Of a stretch of 31,215 bases of DNA, positions 16,650 through 22,358 are shown one piece after another. Origin of the DNA: JAVBLF01 sp031553675 (lineage in GTDB: Bacteria > Bacillota > Clostridia > Christensenellales > CALWSW01). The stretch covers positions 1 to 31,215 of the forward strand of contig JAVBLF010000130.1 of the NCBI GenBank assembly GCA_031553675.1. The letters run 5' to 3'. Both the position numbers and the translations under genes were made by a program. Under the pieces are notes generated by a model. It saw only the letters and a program-made list of their open reading frames with translations, did no database searches and was not told where the DNA came from. The number at the start of each line of letters is the position of its first letter. Position 1 is the first letter of the stretch.

Positions 16650-16708
16650 GGGATTCATAAGGGTCCCTGACCCTTGTGGCTAGGGGTTTGGGGGATGAAA
16701 TCCCCCAA
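16650..16708 (+). repeat. Two-hairpin dispersed repeat, copy 4
   Basis: GGGATTC (16650-16656), hairpin 1 AAGGGTC/GACCCTT (16659-16675), spacer GGCTAGGGG, hairpin 2 TTGGGGGAT/ATCCCCCAA (16688-16708, perfect 9 bp). It ends eight bases before the rpmA stop codon, so it opens the rpmA 3' untranslated region. Confidence 0.82.
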
Positions 16709-16716
16709 CGGTTAGC

Positions 16717-17013
16717 CTAAGCGTTGACCGCTTCTTCTTTGGCGTACACGCTGGCTTGCTTTTTGTCGCGGCCTTTGCGCTCGAAGCGGACGACGCCGTC
16801 GACGAGAGCGAAGAGGGTGTCGTCGCTGCCAATGCCGACGTTGTTGCCGGGGTGGATCTTCGTGCCGCGCTGGCGGACGAGGATGTTGCCGGCGAGAACG
16901 AACTGACCATCGGCGCGTTTGGTGCCGAGGCGCTTGGATTCGCTGTCGCGGCCGTTGCGCGTCGAGCCGACGCCCTTCTTATGCGCGAAAAGCTGTAAGT
17001 TCATGGAAAGCAT
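16717..17013 (-). CDS. rpmA: 50S ribosomal protein L27 with cleavable N-terminal leader
   Basis: Large-subunit protein whose N-terminus reaches the peptidyl transferase centre. The 98-residue product begins Met-Leu-Ser-Met-Asn-Leu-Gln-Leu-Phe-Ala-His-Lys-Lys-Gly, the Firmicute form in which Prp cuts after the Phe so that Ala-His-Lys-Lys becomes the mature start. The body (Ser-Thr-Arg-Asn-Gly-Arg-Asp-Ser-Glu ... Arg-Gln-Arg-Gly-Thr-Lys-Ile-His-Pro-Gly) is textbook L27. ATG 17013 follows GGAGGT; an in-frame ATG five codons upstream lacks a good site. It is third in rplU-prp-rpmA, and its processing protease is the gene just before it. Confidence 0.97.
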   Translation of the reverse strand: MLSMNLQLFAHKKGVGSTRNGRDSESKRLGTKRADGQFVLAGNILVRQRGTKIHPGNNVGIGSDDTLFALVDGVVRFERKGRDKKQASVYAKEEAVNA

Positions 17014-17057
17014 GTGCTGCACCTCCATTCGGATGGCGTTGGTGGGATGCGCGAAGC

Positions 17058-17405
17058 TCAGTGCTTCGCGGCAAAAGCGCCGCGTTCGCGGACGCTGATG
17101 TGGGCGGGTTGCTCTTGCGAGAGGCTCAAAAGGCCGAGGCGCATGGTGTCGAGTATGACGTGCGCCTTTTCGGCGAGGGGCGGCGCGATCTCTTCGGGCA
17201 ACTGCAAAAAGAGATTTCCGTCCTGCATGGAATAATCGACTTCGATGCCCAGGCCGTCGATGAGGCCGAGCAAGGCGGTTTGCGTGATGGCGCTGATCGC
17301 GGCGCAGACGATGTCGTTGCCGTAGTCGGCAAAATCGGCGTGGCCGCTGGCGTCAAAGCCGCAAATCTGCCCGTCGAGGGAGCGAAACAGCTCGATTCTC
17401 GTCAT
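17058..17405 (-). CDS. prp: Ribosomal-processing cysteine protease Prp
   Basis: 115-residue protease that removes the N-terminal leader of L27 in Firmicutes (YsxB). The catalytic dyad is visible: His22 in Ser-Gly-His-Ala-Asp and Cys34 in Asp-Ile-Val-Cys-Ala-Ala-Ile-Ser, at the same positions reported for the Staphylococcus enzyme. Length is normal. ATG 17405 follows GGAAAGGA. It lies between its co-transcribed neighbours rplU (40 bp gap) and its substrate gene rpmA (44 bp gap). Confidence 0.95.
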   Translation of the reverse strand: MTRIELFRSLDGQICGFDASGHADFADYGNDIVCAAISAITQTALLGLIDGLGIEVDYSMQDGNLFLQLPEEIAPPLAEKAHVILDTMRLGLLSLSQEQPAHISVRERGAFAAKH

Positions 17406-17445
17406 ATCGATTCCTTTCCAAGCCGTTCGCTGCGAGCGAGGCTCT

Positions 17446-17748
17446 TTAGCCGATGGCCGTCACTTCGATCAGCGTGAAAGGCTGGCGATGGCCTTGCGAT
17501 TTGCGGTAGTCTTTTTTGGGCTTGTGCTTAAAGATGAGCACTTTCGGACCCTTGCCCTGTTCGACGACCTTGGCGGTCACCTTGGCGCCTGCGACGGTGG
17601 GCGTGCCGATCGTGACGGTTTCGCCGCCGATCATGAGCACGTCAAACGATACCTGATCGCCGATGGTGGCGTCGAGCTTTTCGACCTGGAGCTGATCGCC
17701 CTGGCTGACCTTGTACTGTTTGCCGCCGGTCTGGATGATTGCGTACAT
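17446..17748 (-). CDS. rplU: 50S ribosomal protein L21
   Basis: 100-residue 23S rRNA-binding protein with the family start Met-Tyr-Ala-Ile-Ile-Gln-Thr-Gly-Gly-Lys-Gln-Tyr-Lys-Val and the C-terminal block Lys-His-Lys-Pro-Lys-Lys-Asp-Tyr-Arg-Lys-Ser-Gln-Gly-His-Arg-Gln. The ATG at 17748 has AGGAGG seven bases upstream, which decides it over an in-frame codon at 17808. First gene of rplU-prp-rpmA. The leader folds into nested stems, likely for L21 autoregulation. Confidence 0.97.
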   Translation of the reverse strand: MYAIIQTGGKQYKVSQGDQLQVEKLDATIGDQVSFDVLMIGGETVTIGTPTVAGAKVTAKVVEQGKGPKVLIFKHKPKKDYRKSQGHRQPFTLIEVTAIG

Positions 17749-17775
17749 GCGTTTACCTCCTCTTCCCAGTCTCGC

Positions 17776-17820
17776 CGGGATTGGCCTCCGCAAAATGCGG
17801 ACGTTCAAAAGCCAAGCCCG
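17776..17820 (-). promoter_or_regulatory. Structured leader of rplU, probable L21 leader
   Basis: Within about 80 nt of leader, CGGGCTTGGC (17820-17811, minus strand) pairs with GCCAATCCCG (17785-17776), nine of ten, enclosing a perfect TCCGCA/TGCGGA hairpin (17801-17787). Position directly before the L21 ribosome site fits the known L21 leader family; I judge this from structure and place, not from a covariance search. Confidence 0.6.
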
Positions 17821-17835
17821 AGCGGCTCAAAGGTG

Positions 17836-17865
17836 ATTTTACCACAAACCGCAAATGTCTGTCAA
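17836..17865 (-). promoter_or_regulatory. Sigma-A promoter of rplU-prp-rpmA
   Basis: Minus strand: TTGACA (17865-17860), 18-bp spacer, TAAAAT (17841-17836). Perfect -35 and a five-of-six -10. It begins 31 bp behind the stop of the upstream transporter gene, so the operon is independently expressed. Confidence 0.85.
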
Positions 17866-17896
17866 CGGCCGCATGCGGAAGGTGCGCAGCATACGT

Positions 17897-18490
17897 TTAT
17901 CGCGGCAGCGGGTAGACGGTTTTTCCGTAAACGGAATTGACGACGATCGCGGCGCTGAAGTACACCGCAACGAGTCCGGATGCCAGCAAACTCCAGGCCG
18001 GGATGGCCATCAGCGATTTGGGGATGAGGCCGAGATCGCCCAGCGCGATGAAGGGCAGCGCGATGTCGAGAAAGAGTACGATGATCGAGAGCAGGGAGAA
18101 TTTTTTCCAAAACGCGGGCGTCCAGAGGTAGGTCGTCAGCGTCAAAAGCAGCCAAGCATAGCCGTCGATCCGGCCATCGAGCGGGGTTTCGCTCATGATA
18201 CCCTTGTACTTGAGCAGCATGCCCAGGCCGCTGACCAGCATGAAATACGCGCTGAAAAAGACAAAGGTATTGCCGCCGGACAGGTTGCCGCTTTTGAGGT
18301 CGAGCAAGCCGACGATGATCTGGATGACAAAACCGCCGAGCAGCCAGCAGCCGACGAGAGGCATGGCAGACGCTTCGACGCGCCCGGTCAAGAGGGCGAA
18401 AAAGCACATGGCGGCGACGGCGAGCGCGACAAGTCCGGCCGGGGTGGCGTTGGCCCATTCTTTGGGCGCTTGTGCATTGTGATCTTGCAT
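17897..18490 (-). CDS. Acetate/succinate transporter family protein (GPR1/FUN34/YaaH, SatP-like)
   Basis: 197-residue membrane protein of the YaaH/SatP family, hexameric channels or symporters for acetate and succinate. Evidence: the N-terminal Asn-Ala-Thr-Pro-Ala-Gly-Leu (residues 14-20, matching the family Asn-Pro-Ala-Pro-x-Gly-Leu signature), followed by six hydrophobic helices at roughly 20-40, 48-66, 73-93, 107-122, 130-152 and 163-190. Ends are short and hydrophilic. ATG 18490 follows AAGGAG. In a fermenter it could serve acetate exchange. It stands alone: rplU has its own promoter downstream and a MITE-like element lies upstream. No promoter was recognised for it, so expression may depend on sequences in that element. 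Confidence 0.82.
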   Translation of the reverse strand: MQDHNAQAPKEWANATPAGLVALAVAAMCFFALLTGRVEASAMPLVGCWLLGGFVIQIIVGLLDLKSGNLSGGNTFVFFSAYFMLVSGLGMLLKYKGIMSETPLDGRIDGYAWLLLTLTTYLWTPAFWKKFSLLSIIVLFLDIALPFIALGDLGLIPKSLMAIPAWSLLASGLVAVYFSAAIVVNSVYGKTVYPLPR

Positions 18491-18555
18491 GGCGTTCTCC
18501 TTATGGTGTGTCAGATGGCGGCGATCGGTCGTCCGGCGGCATGCTTCGCCGGTAA

Positions 18556-18718
18556 GAGCCTGTTTCGTATCTCGCCTTTGATGGATTTTTGCGCGGGATT
18601 TTTGTCAGGCGAGGAAGCGCCGACGACGCAAAATCGAAGAATTTTTGCTAGGAGGCGGTGACAAAGCATGGCAGAAATCCCATCAAAAAGGCGCAAAGTG
18701 GAGATGCTAAACAGGCTC
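18556..18718. mobile_element. 163-bp MITE-like element with TAA target duplication
   Basis: The ends are perfect 10-bp terminal inverted repeats, GAGCCTGTTT (18556-18565) and AAACAGGCTC (18709-18718), extending imperfectly to 25 bp with four mismatches (the second part reads G-ATCTC---TTTG on both arms). Both ends are flanked by TAA (18553-18555 and 18719-18721), a typical 3-bp target duplication. There is no transposase ORF. TNA duplications of 3 bp are characteristic of some IS5-family groups, so the driver may be an IS of that family; the relation is inference. Confidence 0.6.
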
Positions 18719-18742
18719 TAAGCCGTTTCGCGGCGTGAAGCT

Positions 18743-18786
18743 ATATAAAAAGGCATCCATCGCAACAGCTTCTTGCAATGGATGCC
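18743..18786 (-). terminator. Intrinsic terminator of the small membrane-peptide gene
   Basis: Minus strand: GGCATCCAT (18786-18778) pairs with ATGGATGCC (18760-18752); after one mismatch a further GCAA/TTGC closes a 7-nt loop. It is followed by TTTTTATATAG. A very stable stem plus T-run, 29 bp behind the stop of the ORF at 18815. Confidence 0.85.
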
Positions 18787-18814
18787 CGTTCGTACATGTT
18801 CGGGGTTCAGCTCA

Positions 18815-18922
18815 TCACAATCTCAAAGCGTTCGCGCGTCTCGGCAAGCAAATCAGGGAAAGCGCAAAAATTGCAATTTCCCAAATCCAGCCGATAAAGA
18901 GCGCGAACGACGAATGGTGCAT
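18815..18922 (-). CDS. Unrecognised 35-residue single-pass membrane peptide
   Basis: A small ORF of 35 codons plus TGA with every sign of expression: a consensus promoter (18954-18982), AGGAG six bases before the ATG at 18922, and a strong terminator behind it. The product starts Met-His-His-Ser-Ser, then has one hydrophobic segment (residues 6-26: Phe, Ala, Leu, Ile, Trp, Ile, Trp ... Leu-Ile-Cys-Leu) with a single Glu at 15, and a basic tail Pro-Arg-Arg-Ala-Asn-Ala-Leu-Arg-Leu, which predicts the C-terminus inside. I do not recognise it. Candidates are a small regulatory subunit of a membrane protein or a type I toxin-like peptide; no antisense RNA is evident. It is divergent from the transporter at 19142. 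Confidence 0.65.
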   Translation of the reverse strand: MHHSSFALFIGWIWEIAIFALSLICLPRRANALRL

Positions 18923-18953
18923 GTTCTTCTCCTAATATATGAATATCTATTGC

Positions 18954-18982
18954 ATTGTAACGCATATTCCGCGTTGTGTCAA
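18954..18982 (-). promoter_or_regulatory. Consensus sigma-A promoter of the small membrane-peptide gene
   Basis: Minus strand: TTGACA (18982-18977), 17-bp spacer, TACAAT (18959-18954). Start point would be about 25 nt before the ATG at 18922. Its -35 faces the -35 of the divergent transporter promoter across 23 bp. Confidence 0.85.
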
Positions 18983-19005
18983 GATCTGTTTCGCTGCGGG
19001 GAACG

Positions 19006-19034
19006 TTGACGTCATGCGGGAAGGGTGATATAGT
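19006..19034 (+). promoter_or_regulatory. Sigma-A promoter of the small DMT transporter
   Basis: TTGACG (19006-19011), 17-bp spacer, TATAGT (19029-19034): five of six at both boxes. An 8-bp palindrome TGACGTCA (19007-19014) overlaps the -35 and could be an operator. Confidence 0.8.
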
Positions 19035-19044
19035 GGGCGTAACT

Positions 19045-19106
19045 TTTGCGTTCGGGTGAACCCCCACCGCAAACAAGGCCGCTTCTTGTTTGCGGTATTT
19101 GTTTCT
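19045..19106 (+). promoter_or_regulatory. Attenuator-like leader with alternative stems before the DMT transporter
   Basis: ACCGCAAACAAG (19066-19077) and CTTGTTTGCGGT (19085-19096) form a perfect 12-bp stem with a 7-nt loop, followed by ATTTGTTTCT: a terminator between promoter and gene. Just upstream TTTGCG (19045-19050) can pair with CGCAAA (19069-19074), enclosing a small GGG-TGAA-CCC hairpin; that pairing takes bases of the terminator's 5' arm, so the two folds exclude each other. This is the logic of a riboswitch or other attenuator. It does not match a class I can name. Confidence 0.6.
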
Positions 19107-19141
19107 AGGGCGGCATGGAACGCTTGCGGGAGGATACGAAC

Positions 19142-19567
19142 ATGTGGCGCATGCTTTGGCCTGTCTTGTTGATCGTCGCGGCGAACAGCTTTTACAACAT
19201 CTGCGCAAAATCGACGCCTCGGGGCGTCGATCCGTTTGCGTCGCTATTCGTCATGTATGCGGTAGCGGGTGCTCTTTCGCTCATCCTGTTTTTCGCGACG
19301 GGACGGGAGAAGAACTTCATCCAAGAGCTTTCCAAGACGAACTGGACGTCCTGGGCTTTCGGCGTCGCCATCATGGCACTCGAGTTCGCCTACATCAACC
19401 TCTACCGCGCCGGGTGGAAGGTCAGCATCGGCTCCCTCGTCGCCAACATCAGCTTGGCTTGCGTGCTGCTTTTTGTCGGCATGCTGATCTACAAAGAGAC
19501 GATTTCACTCCGCCAAGTGGCGGGCATCGGCGTGTGCGCGCTGGGACTGTTTCTGATCAGCAAGTGA
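19142..19567 (+). CDS. Small DMT/EamA-type membrane transporter, half-size
   Basis: 141-residue hydrophobic protein with about five helices (roughly 4-19, 33-53, 71-88, 97-117, 121-139), like one EamA half of the drug/metabolite transporter superfamily. The end Tyr-Lys-Glu-Thr-Ile-Ser-Leu-Arg-Gln-Val-Ala-Gly-Ile-Gly is the typical last loop and helix of such proteins (compare Glu-x-Ile-Ser ... Gly of DMT members). Half-size members act as dimers; substrate unknown. ATG 19142 follows GGGAGGAT, which decides it over an ATG at 19115. It has its own promoter and an attenuator-like leader, and converges on atpC with only 9 bp between stops and no visible terminator. Confidence 0.75.
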   Translation: MWRMLWPVLLIVAANSFYNICAKSTPRGVDPFASLFVMYAVAGALSLILFFATGREKNFIQELSKTNWTSWAFGVAIMALEFAYINLYRAGWKVSIGSLVANISLACVLLFVGMLIYKETISLRQVAGIGVCALGLFLISK

Positions 19568-19576
19568 ACGAGGCGT

Positions 19577-19996
19577 TTACTGGTCGAAACGGTTGCTCTT
19601 CGTGACCCGTAAACGCGCCATAGCGCGCGCGAGGGAGATCTGGGTGTGACGATGTTCGTTGAGGCTCTGCTGCTGGCGGAGCTTTTCGTTTGCCTTGTCG
19701 GCCGCCTCCTGGGCGCGCTTGATGTCGATCTCATCGGGCCATTCGCAGGATTGCACGAAGACGAGCACGCGGTCGGGGCGCACTTCGACGAAGCCCTCTG
19801 CGTGGACGGCCGATTTGGGTTCGGTTTCGTCGGGCAGGCGAATGCTCAGTTCGCCGACGGGCAACGCGGCCAGCATGGGGCAGTGCCCTTTGAGCACGGC
19901 AAGCTGGCCGTCCGTGCAGTCCACGCGCAGGGATTCGGCCTCTCCTTGGAAAAAGTAGCGCTCGGGTGTCATGATTTCGAGCGTAAAGGTGCTCAT
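19577..19996 (-). CDS. atpC: F1 ATP synthase epsilon subunit
   Basis: 139-residue central-stalk subunit that couples rotation and can inhibit ATP hydrolysis. N-terminal beta-sandwich with Leu-Glu-Ile-Met-Thr-Pro-Glu-Arg near residue 6, Gly-Gln-Leu-Ala-Val-Leu-Lys-Gly-His at 30-38 and Ala-Glu-Gly-Phe-Val-Glu-Val near 66; C-terminal helical pair from about 88. Its ATG overlaps the atpD stop by four bases (ATGA at 19993-19996), so it is translationally coupled. Last gene of the ATP synthase operon. Confidence 0.97.
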   Translation of the reverse strand: MSTFTLEIMTPERYFFQGEAESLRVDCTDGQLAVLKGHCPMLAALPVGELSIRLPDETEPKSAVHAEGFVEVRPDRVLVFVQSCEWPDEIDIKRAQEAADKANEKLRQQQSLNEHRHTQISLARAMARLRVTKSNRFDQ

Positions 19997-21462
19997 GACG
20001 ACGCCTCGAGTTTCTCGGCTTTGGCGCGCGCTTCCTCGATGTCGCCGACGAAGAAGAAGGCGGCTTCGGGGAGGTCGTCGGCCTCGCCGTCGACGATCTG
20101 ACGAAAGGATTCGATCGTCGTCTTGAGCGGTACGAAGCGGCCGTCCTGTCCGGTAAAGGACTTTGCGACAAAGAGCGGCTGCGAGAAAAAGTGCTGGATC
20201 TTGCGCGCGCGGTAGACGGCCAGGCGGTCTTCGGCAGACAGTTCTTCCATGCCGAGGATGGCGATGATGTCCTGGAGTTCGCGGTAGCGCTGGAGGCATT
20301 CTTTGACGGATTGGGCGACGCGGTAATGTTCCTCGCCGACGATGTGGGGATCGAGTATGCGGCTCGAGCTATCGAGCGGGCTGACGGCGGGGTAAATGCC
20401 TTGTTCCGCGACGGCGCGGGACAGAACGGTCGTCGCGTCGAGGTGGCTGAAAATCGTGGCCGGCGCAGGGTCGGTCAGGTCGTCGGCTGGGACGTAGATG
20501 GCCTGGACGGACGTGATCGAACCGTTTTGGGTCGAAGCGATGCGCTCTTCGAGTTCGCCGAGTTCCTGCGCGAGCGTCGGCTGGTAGCCGACAGCGGAGG
20601 GCATGCGGCCGAGGAGAGCCGATACTTCGTTGCCTGCCTGGACGTAGCGGAAGATGTTGTCGATGAAGAGCAGCACGTCCTGGTGCTTGACGTCGCGCAG
20701 GTATTCGGCCATGGTCAGGCCGCTCATGGCGACGCGCATGCGGCTTCCGGGCGGCTCGTTCATCTGCCCAAAAGCGAGTATGCTCTTGTTGATGACGCCG
20801 CTTTCGTTCATGTCGGCCATTAGCTCGTTGCCTTCGCGGCTTCGTTCGCCGACGCCGGTAAAGACGCTGTAGCCGCCGTGTTCGGTGGCGATCGAATGGA
20901 TCAGCTCCATGATCAGGACGGTCTTGCCGACGCCAGCGCCGCCAAAAAGGCCGATCTTGCCGCCTTTTGGATAGGGCGCGAGCAGGTCGATCACCTTGAT
21001 GCCGGTTTCGAGCTGTTCGGTGGCGGCCTTTTGGTTTTCGAAGGCGGGCGGCTTGCGGTGGATCGTCCAGTGTTCTTCGGTTTTGATCTCACCTTTGCCG
21101 TCGATGGGGCGTCCGAGCACGTCAACGACGCGTCCGAGCACGCCTTCGCCGACGGGCACGTGGATGGCGCCGCCAGTGTCGAGCACGCCGAGGCCGCAGC
21201 GAAGCCCCTCGGTGGCGTCGAGCGCGACGCAGCGGACAAGCCCTTCCCGAGGCTGGCCAGCCACTTCGAGGTGAACGCCGCGATCCTGGACGAGCAGGAG
21301 CTGGTGGATGGGCGGTTCGCTTCCGTTGGCGAAGTGGACGTCGATGACCGGTCCGGAGATCCGAACGATCTCGCCGATGTTTTGGACGAGGAAGCCGTTG
21401 TGGACGTCACCGGCGCCGGGCGCGGTTTTCGTCGGGGTGGCATGTGAATCCATAGAACGCAT
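19993..21462 (-). CDS. atpD: F1 ATP synthase beta subunit
   Basis: Catalytic subunit that makes ATP. Walker A Gly-Gly-Ala-Gly-Val-Gly-Lys-Thr, the catalytic Glu in Gly-Val-Gly-Glu-Arg-Ser-Arg-Glu-Gly, and Leu-Leu-Phe-Ile-Asp-Asn-Ile-Phe-Arg (Walker B) are all present, as is the DELSEED-like Met-Glu-Glu-Leu-Ser-Ala-Glu-Asp loop near the C-terminus. The start is uncertain: ATG at 21462 is given; a TTG at 21477 would overlap the atpG stop as TTGA, and an ATG at 21453 is possible. With any of them the protein has 20 or more residues, rich in Thr, Ala and Gly, before the usual first beta-strand, longer than most beta subunits. None of the candidate starts has a good ribosome site, so coupling to atpG is likely. 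Confidence 0.95.
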   Translation of the reverse strand: MRSMDSHATPTKTAPGAGDVHNGFLVQNIGEIVRISGPVIDVHFANGSEPPIHQLLLVQDRGVHLEVAGQPREGLVRCVALDATEGLRCGLGVLDTGGAIHVPVGEGVLGRVVDVLGRPIDGKGEIKTEEHWTIHRKPPAFENQKAATEQLETGIKVIDLLAPYPKGGKIGLFGGAGVGKTVLIMELIHSIATEHGGYSVFTGVGERSREGNELMADMNESGVINKSILAFGQMNEPPGSRMRVAMSGLTMAEYLRDVKHQDVLLFIDNIFRYVQAGNEVSALLGRMPSAVGYQPTLAQELGELEERIASTQNGSITSVQAIYVPADDLTDPAPATIFSHLDATTVLSRAVAEQGIYPAVSPLDSSSRILDPHIVGEEHYRVAQSVKECLQRYRELQDIIAILGMEELSAEDRLAVYRARKIQHFFSQPLFVAKSFTGQDGRFVPLKTTIESFRQIVDGEADDLPEAAFFFVGDIEEARAKAEKLEASS

Positions 21463-21473
21463 CTCGTTTTCAC

Positions 21474-22346
21474 TCAAAACTCAGAGGGGCGCGAACCGGC
21501 GACGATCTCGCTGATCTCGCGCGTGATGGCGTATTGACGCGCGCCGTTGTACTGGGCGCGGAGTTTGTCGATCATATCATCGGCGTTTTTCGTCGAATTC
21601 TGCATGGCCGTCATGCGGGCGCTGTGTTCGCTGGCATAGCTCATGACGAGGGCGCCGTAGACGAGGCCGACCGCGTATTGCGGCACGAGGGTTTGGAAGA
21701 CGCTGAGCGGCGAGGGCTCGTAGAGAATGTCGGCCTCATATTGGTATTCCACATCGACGTCGATGAAGTCTTCGATCTTGAGCGGCAAGAGGCGGATGAT
21801 CTTGGGGTATTGCTTGGCCGAGTTGACGAAGTGGGTATAGACGATGTACACCTCGTCCATCAGGTCCTGGTCGTACAGATCGAGCATGGTCTCGGTCAAG
21901 CTTCGGGCGAGCGAGAGCTTGGGGTCCTGGACGATGCCGAGCAGCTCGATGTCAGGCGTGATGCCCTTTCGCTCGAAGAACTCCGTCGCCATGATGCCGG
22001 CTGTGCAGATAAAGTGGGTGGGATGCTTTTCGATGTGCTCCCACGCCAGCTTGAGCACGTTGCTGTTGTAGGCGCCGCAAAGGCCCTTGTCGGCTGCAAC
22101 GACGACGTAGGCAGCTCGATCGCGGGGTGTTGGATCTGCGAAATAGGGATGGGTGACGGAGTTGTGGGACTTCTCGATAATGTCCTTCATCGTCGCGCGG
22201 ACGCGGGTGAAGTAGCGCATGTTGTAGCCGATGTGGGTCATGGCCTTTTTCATGCGGGAAGTCGAGAGCAGGTACATGGCGTTTGTAATCTGCCGCGTTT
22301 GCTCGACGGAACGCAGATGGTGGCGGATTTCGGTGAGGTTTTGCAT
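21474..22346 (-). CDS. atpG: F1 ATP synthase gamma subunit
   Basis: 290-residue rotor shaft. N-terminal coiled-coil helix with Glu-Ile-Arg-His-His-Leu-Arg-Ser-Val-Glu-Gln-Thr-Arg-Gln-Ile-Thr (residues 6-21), Rossmann-like domain with Ala-Ala-Asp-Lys-Gly-Leu-Cys-Gly-Ala-Tyr-Asn near 84-94, and C-terminal helix with Ala-Met-Gln-Asn-Ser-Thr-Lys-Asn-Ala near 248 followed by Tyr-Asn-Gly-Ala-Arg-Gln. Length is normal. Start at 22346 behind GGGGGG, 12 bp after the atpA stop. Confidence 0.97.
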   Translation of the reverse strand: MQNLTEIRHHLRSVEQTRQITNAMYLLSTSRMKKAMTHIGYNMRYFTRVRATMKDIIEKSHNSVTHPYFADPTPRDRAAYVVVAADKGLCGAYNSNVLKLAWEHIEKHPTHFICTAGIMATEFFERKGITPDIELLGIVQDPKLSLARSLTETMLDLYDQDLMDEVYIVYTHFVNSAKQYPKIIRLLPLKIEDFIDVDVEYQYEADILYEPSPLSVFQTLVPQYAVGLVYGALVMSYASEHSARMTAMQNSTKNADDMIDKLRAQYNGARQYAITREISEIVAGSRPSEF

Positions 22347-22358
22347 GCGGGCACCCCC

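Larger units (their letters stand above)
16391..16716. other. Gap between parE and rpmA
   Basis: 326 bp without a gene. Right to left it holds repeat copy 4 directly behind the rpmA stop, the intrinsic terminator of the rplU operon, the parE promoter, and repeat copy 3 in the parE leader. Confidence 0.8.
18491..18814. other. Gap holding a MITE-like element and a terminator
   Basis: 324 bp with no supported gene. It contains the MITE-like element at 18556-18718 and the terminator of the small ORF at 18743-18786. Short ORFs here (for example 18735-18935, plus) run across the terminator hairpin and are not credible. Confidence 0.65.

Noticed and set aside
18735..18935. Plus-strand 66-codon ORF
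   Set aside because: Crosses the terminator hairpin and lies antisense to the small peptide gene, which has promoter, ribosome site and terminator.
19045..19080. PreQ1-I riboswitch before the DMT transporter
   Set aside because: The AAACAAGG tail recalls preQ1-I, but the distance between stem arms and the pseudoknot partners do not fit.
18807..19208. Minus-strand 133-codon ORF over the divergent promoter region
   Set aside because: Would run through both promoters and the attenuator-like leader; no ribosome site; the small peptide lies in another frame with proper signals.
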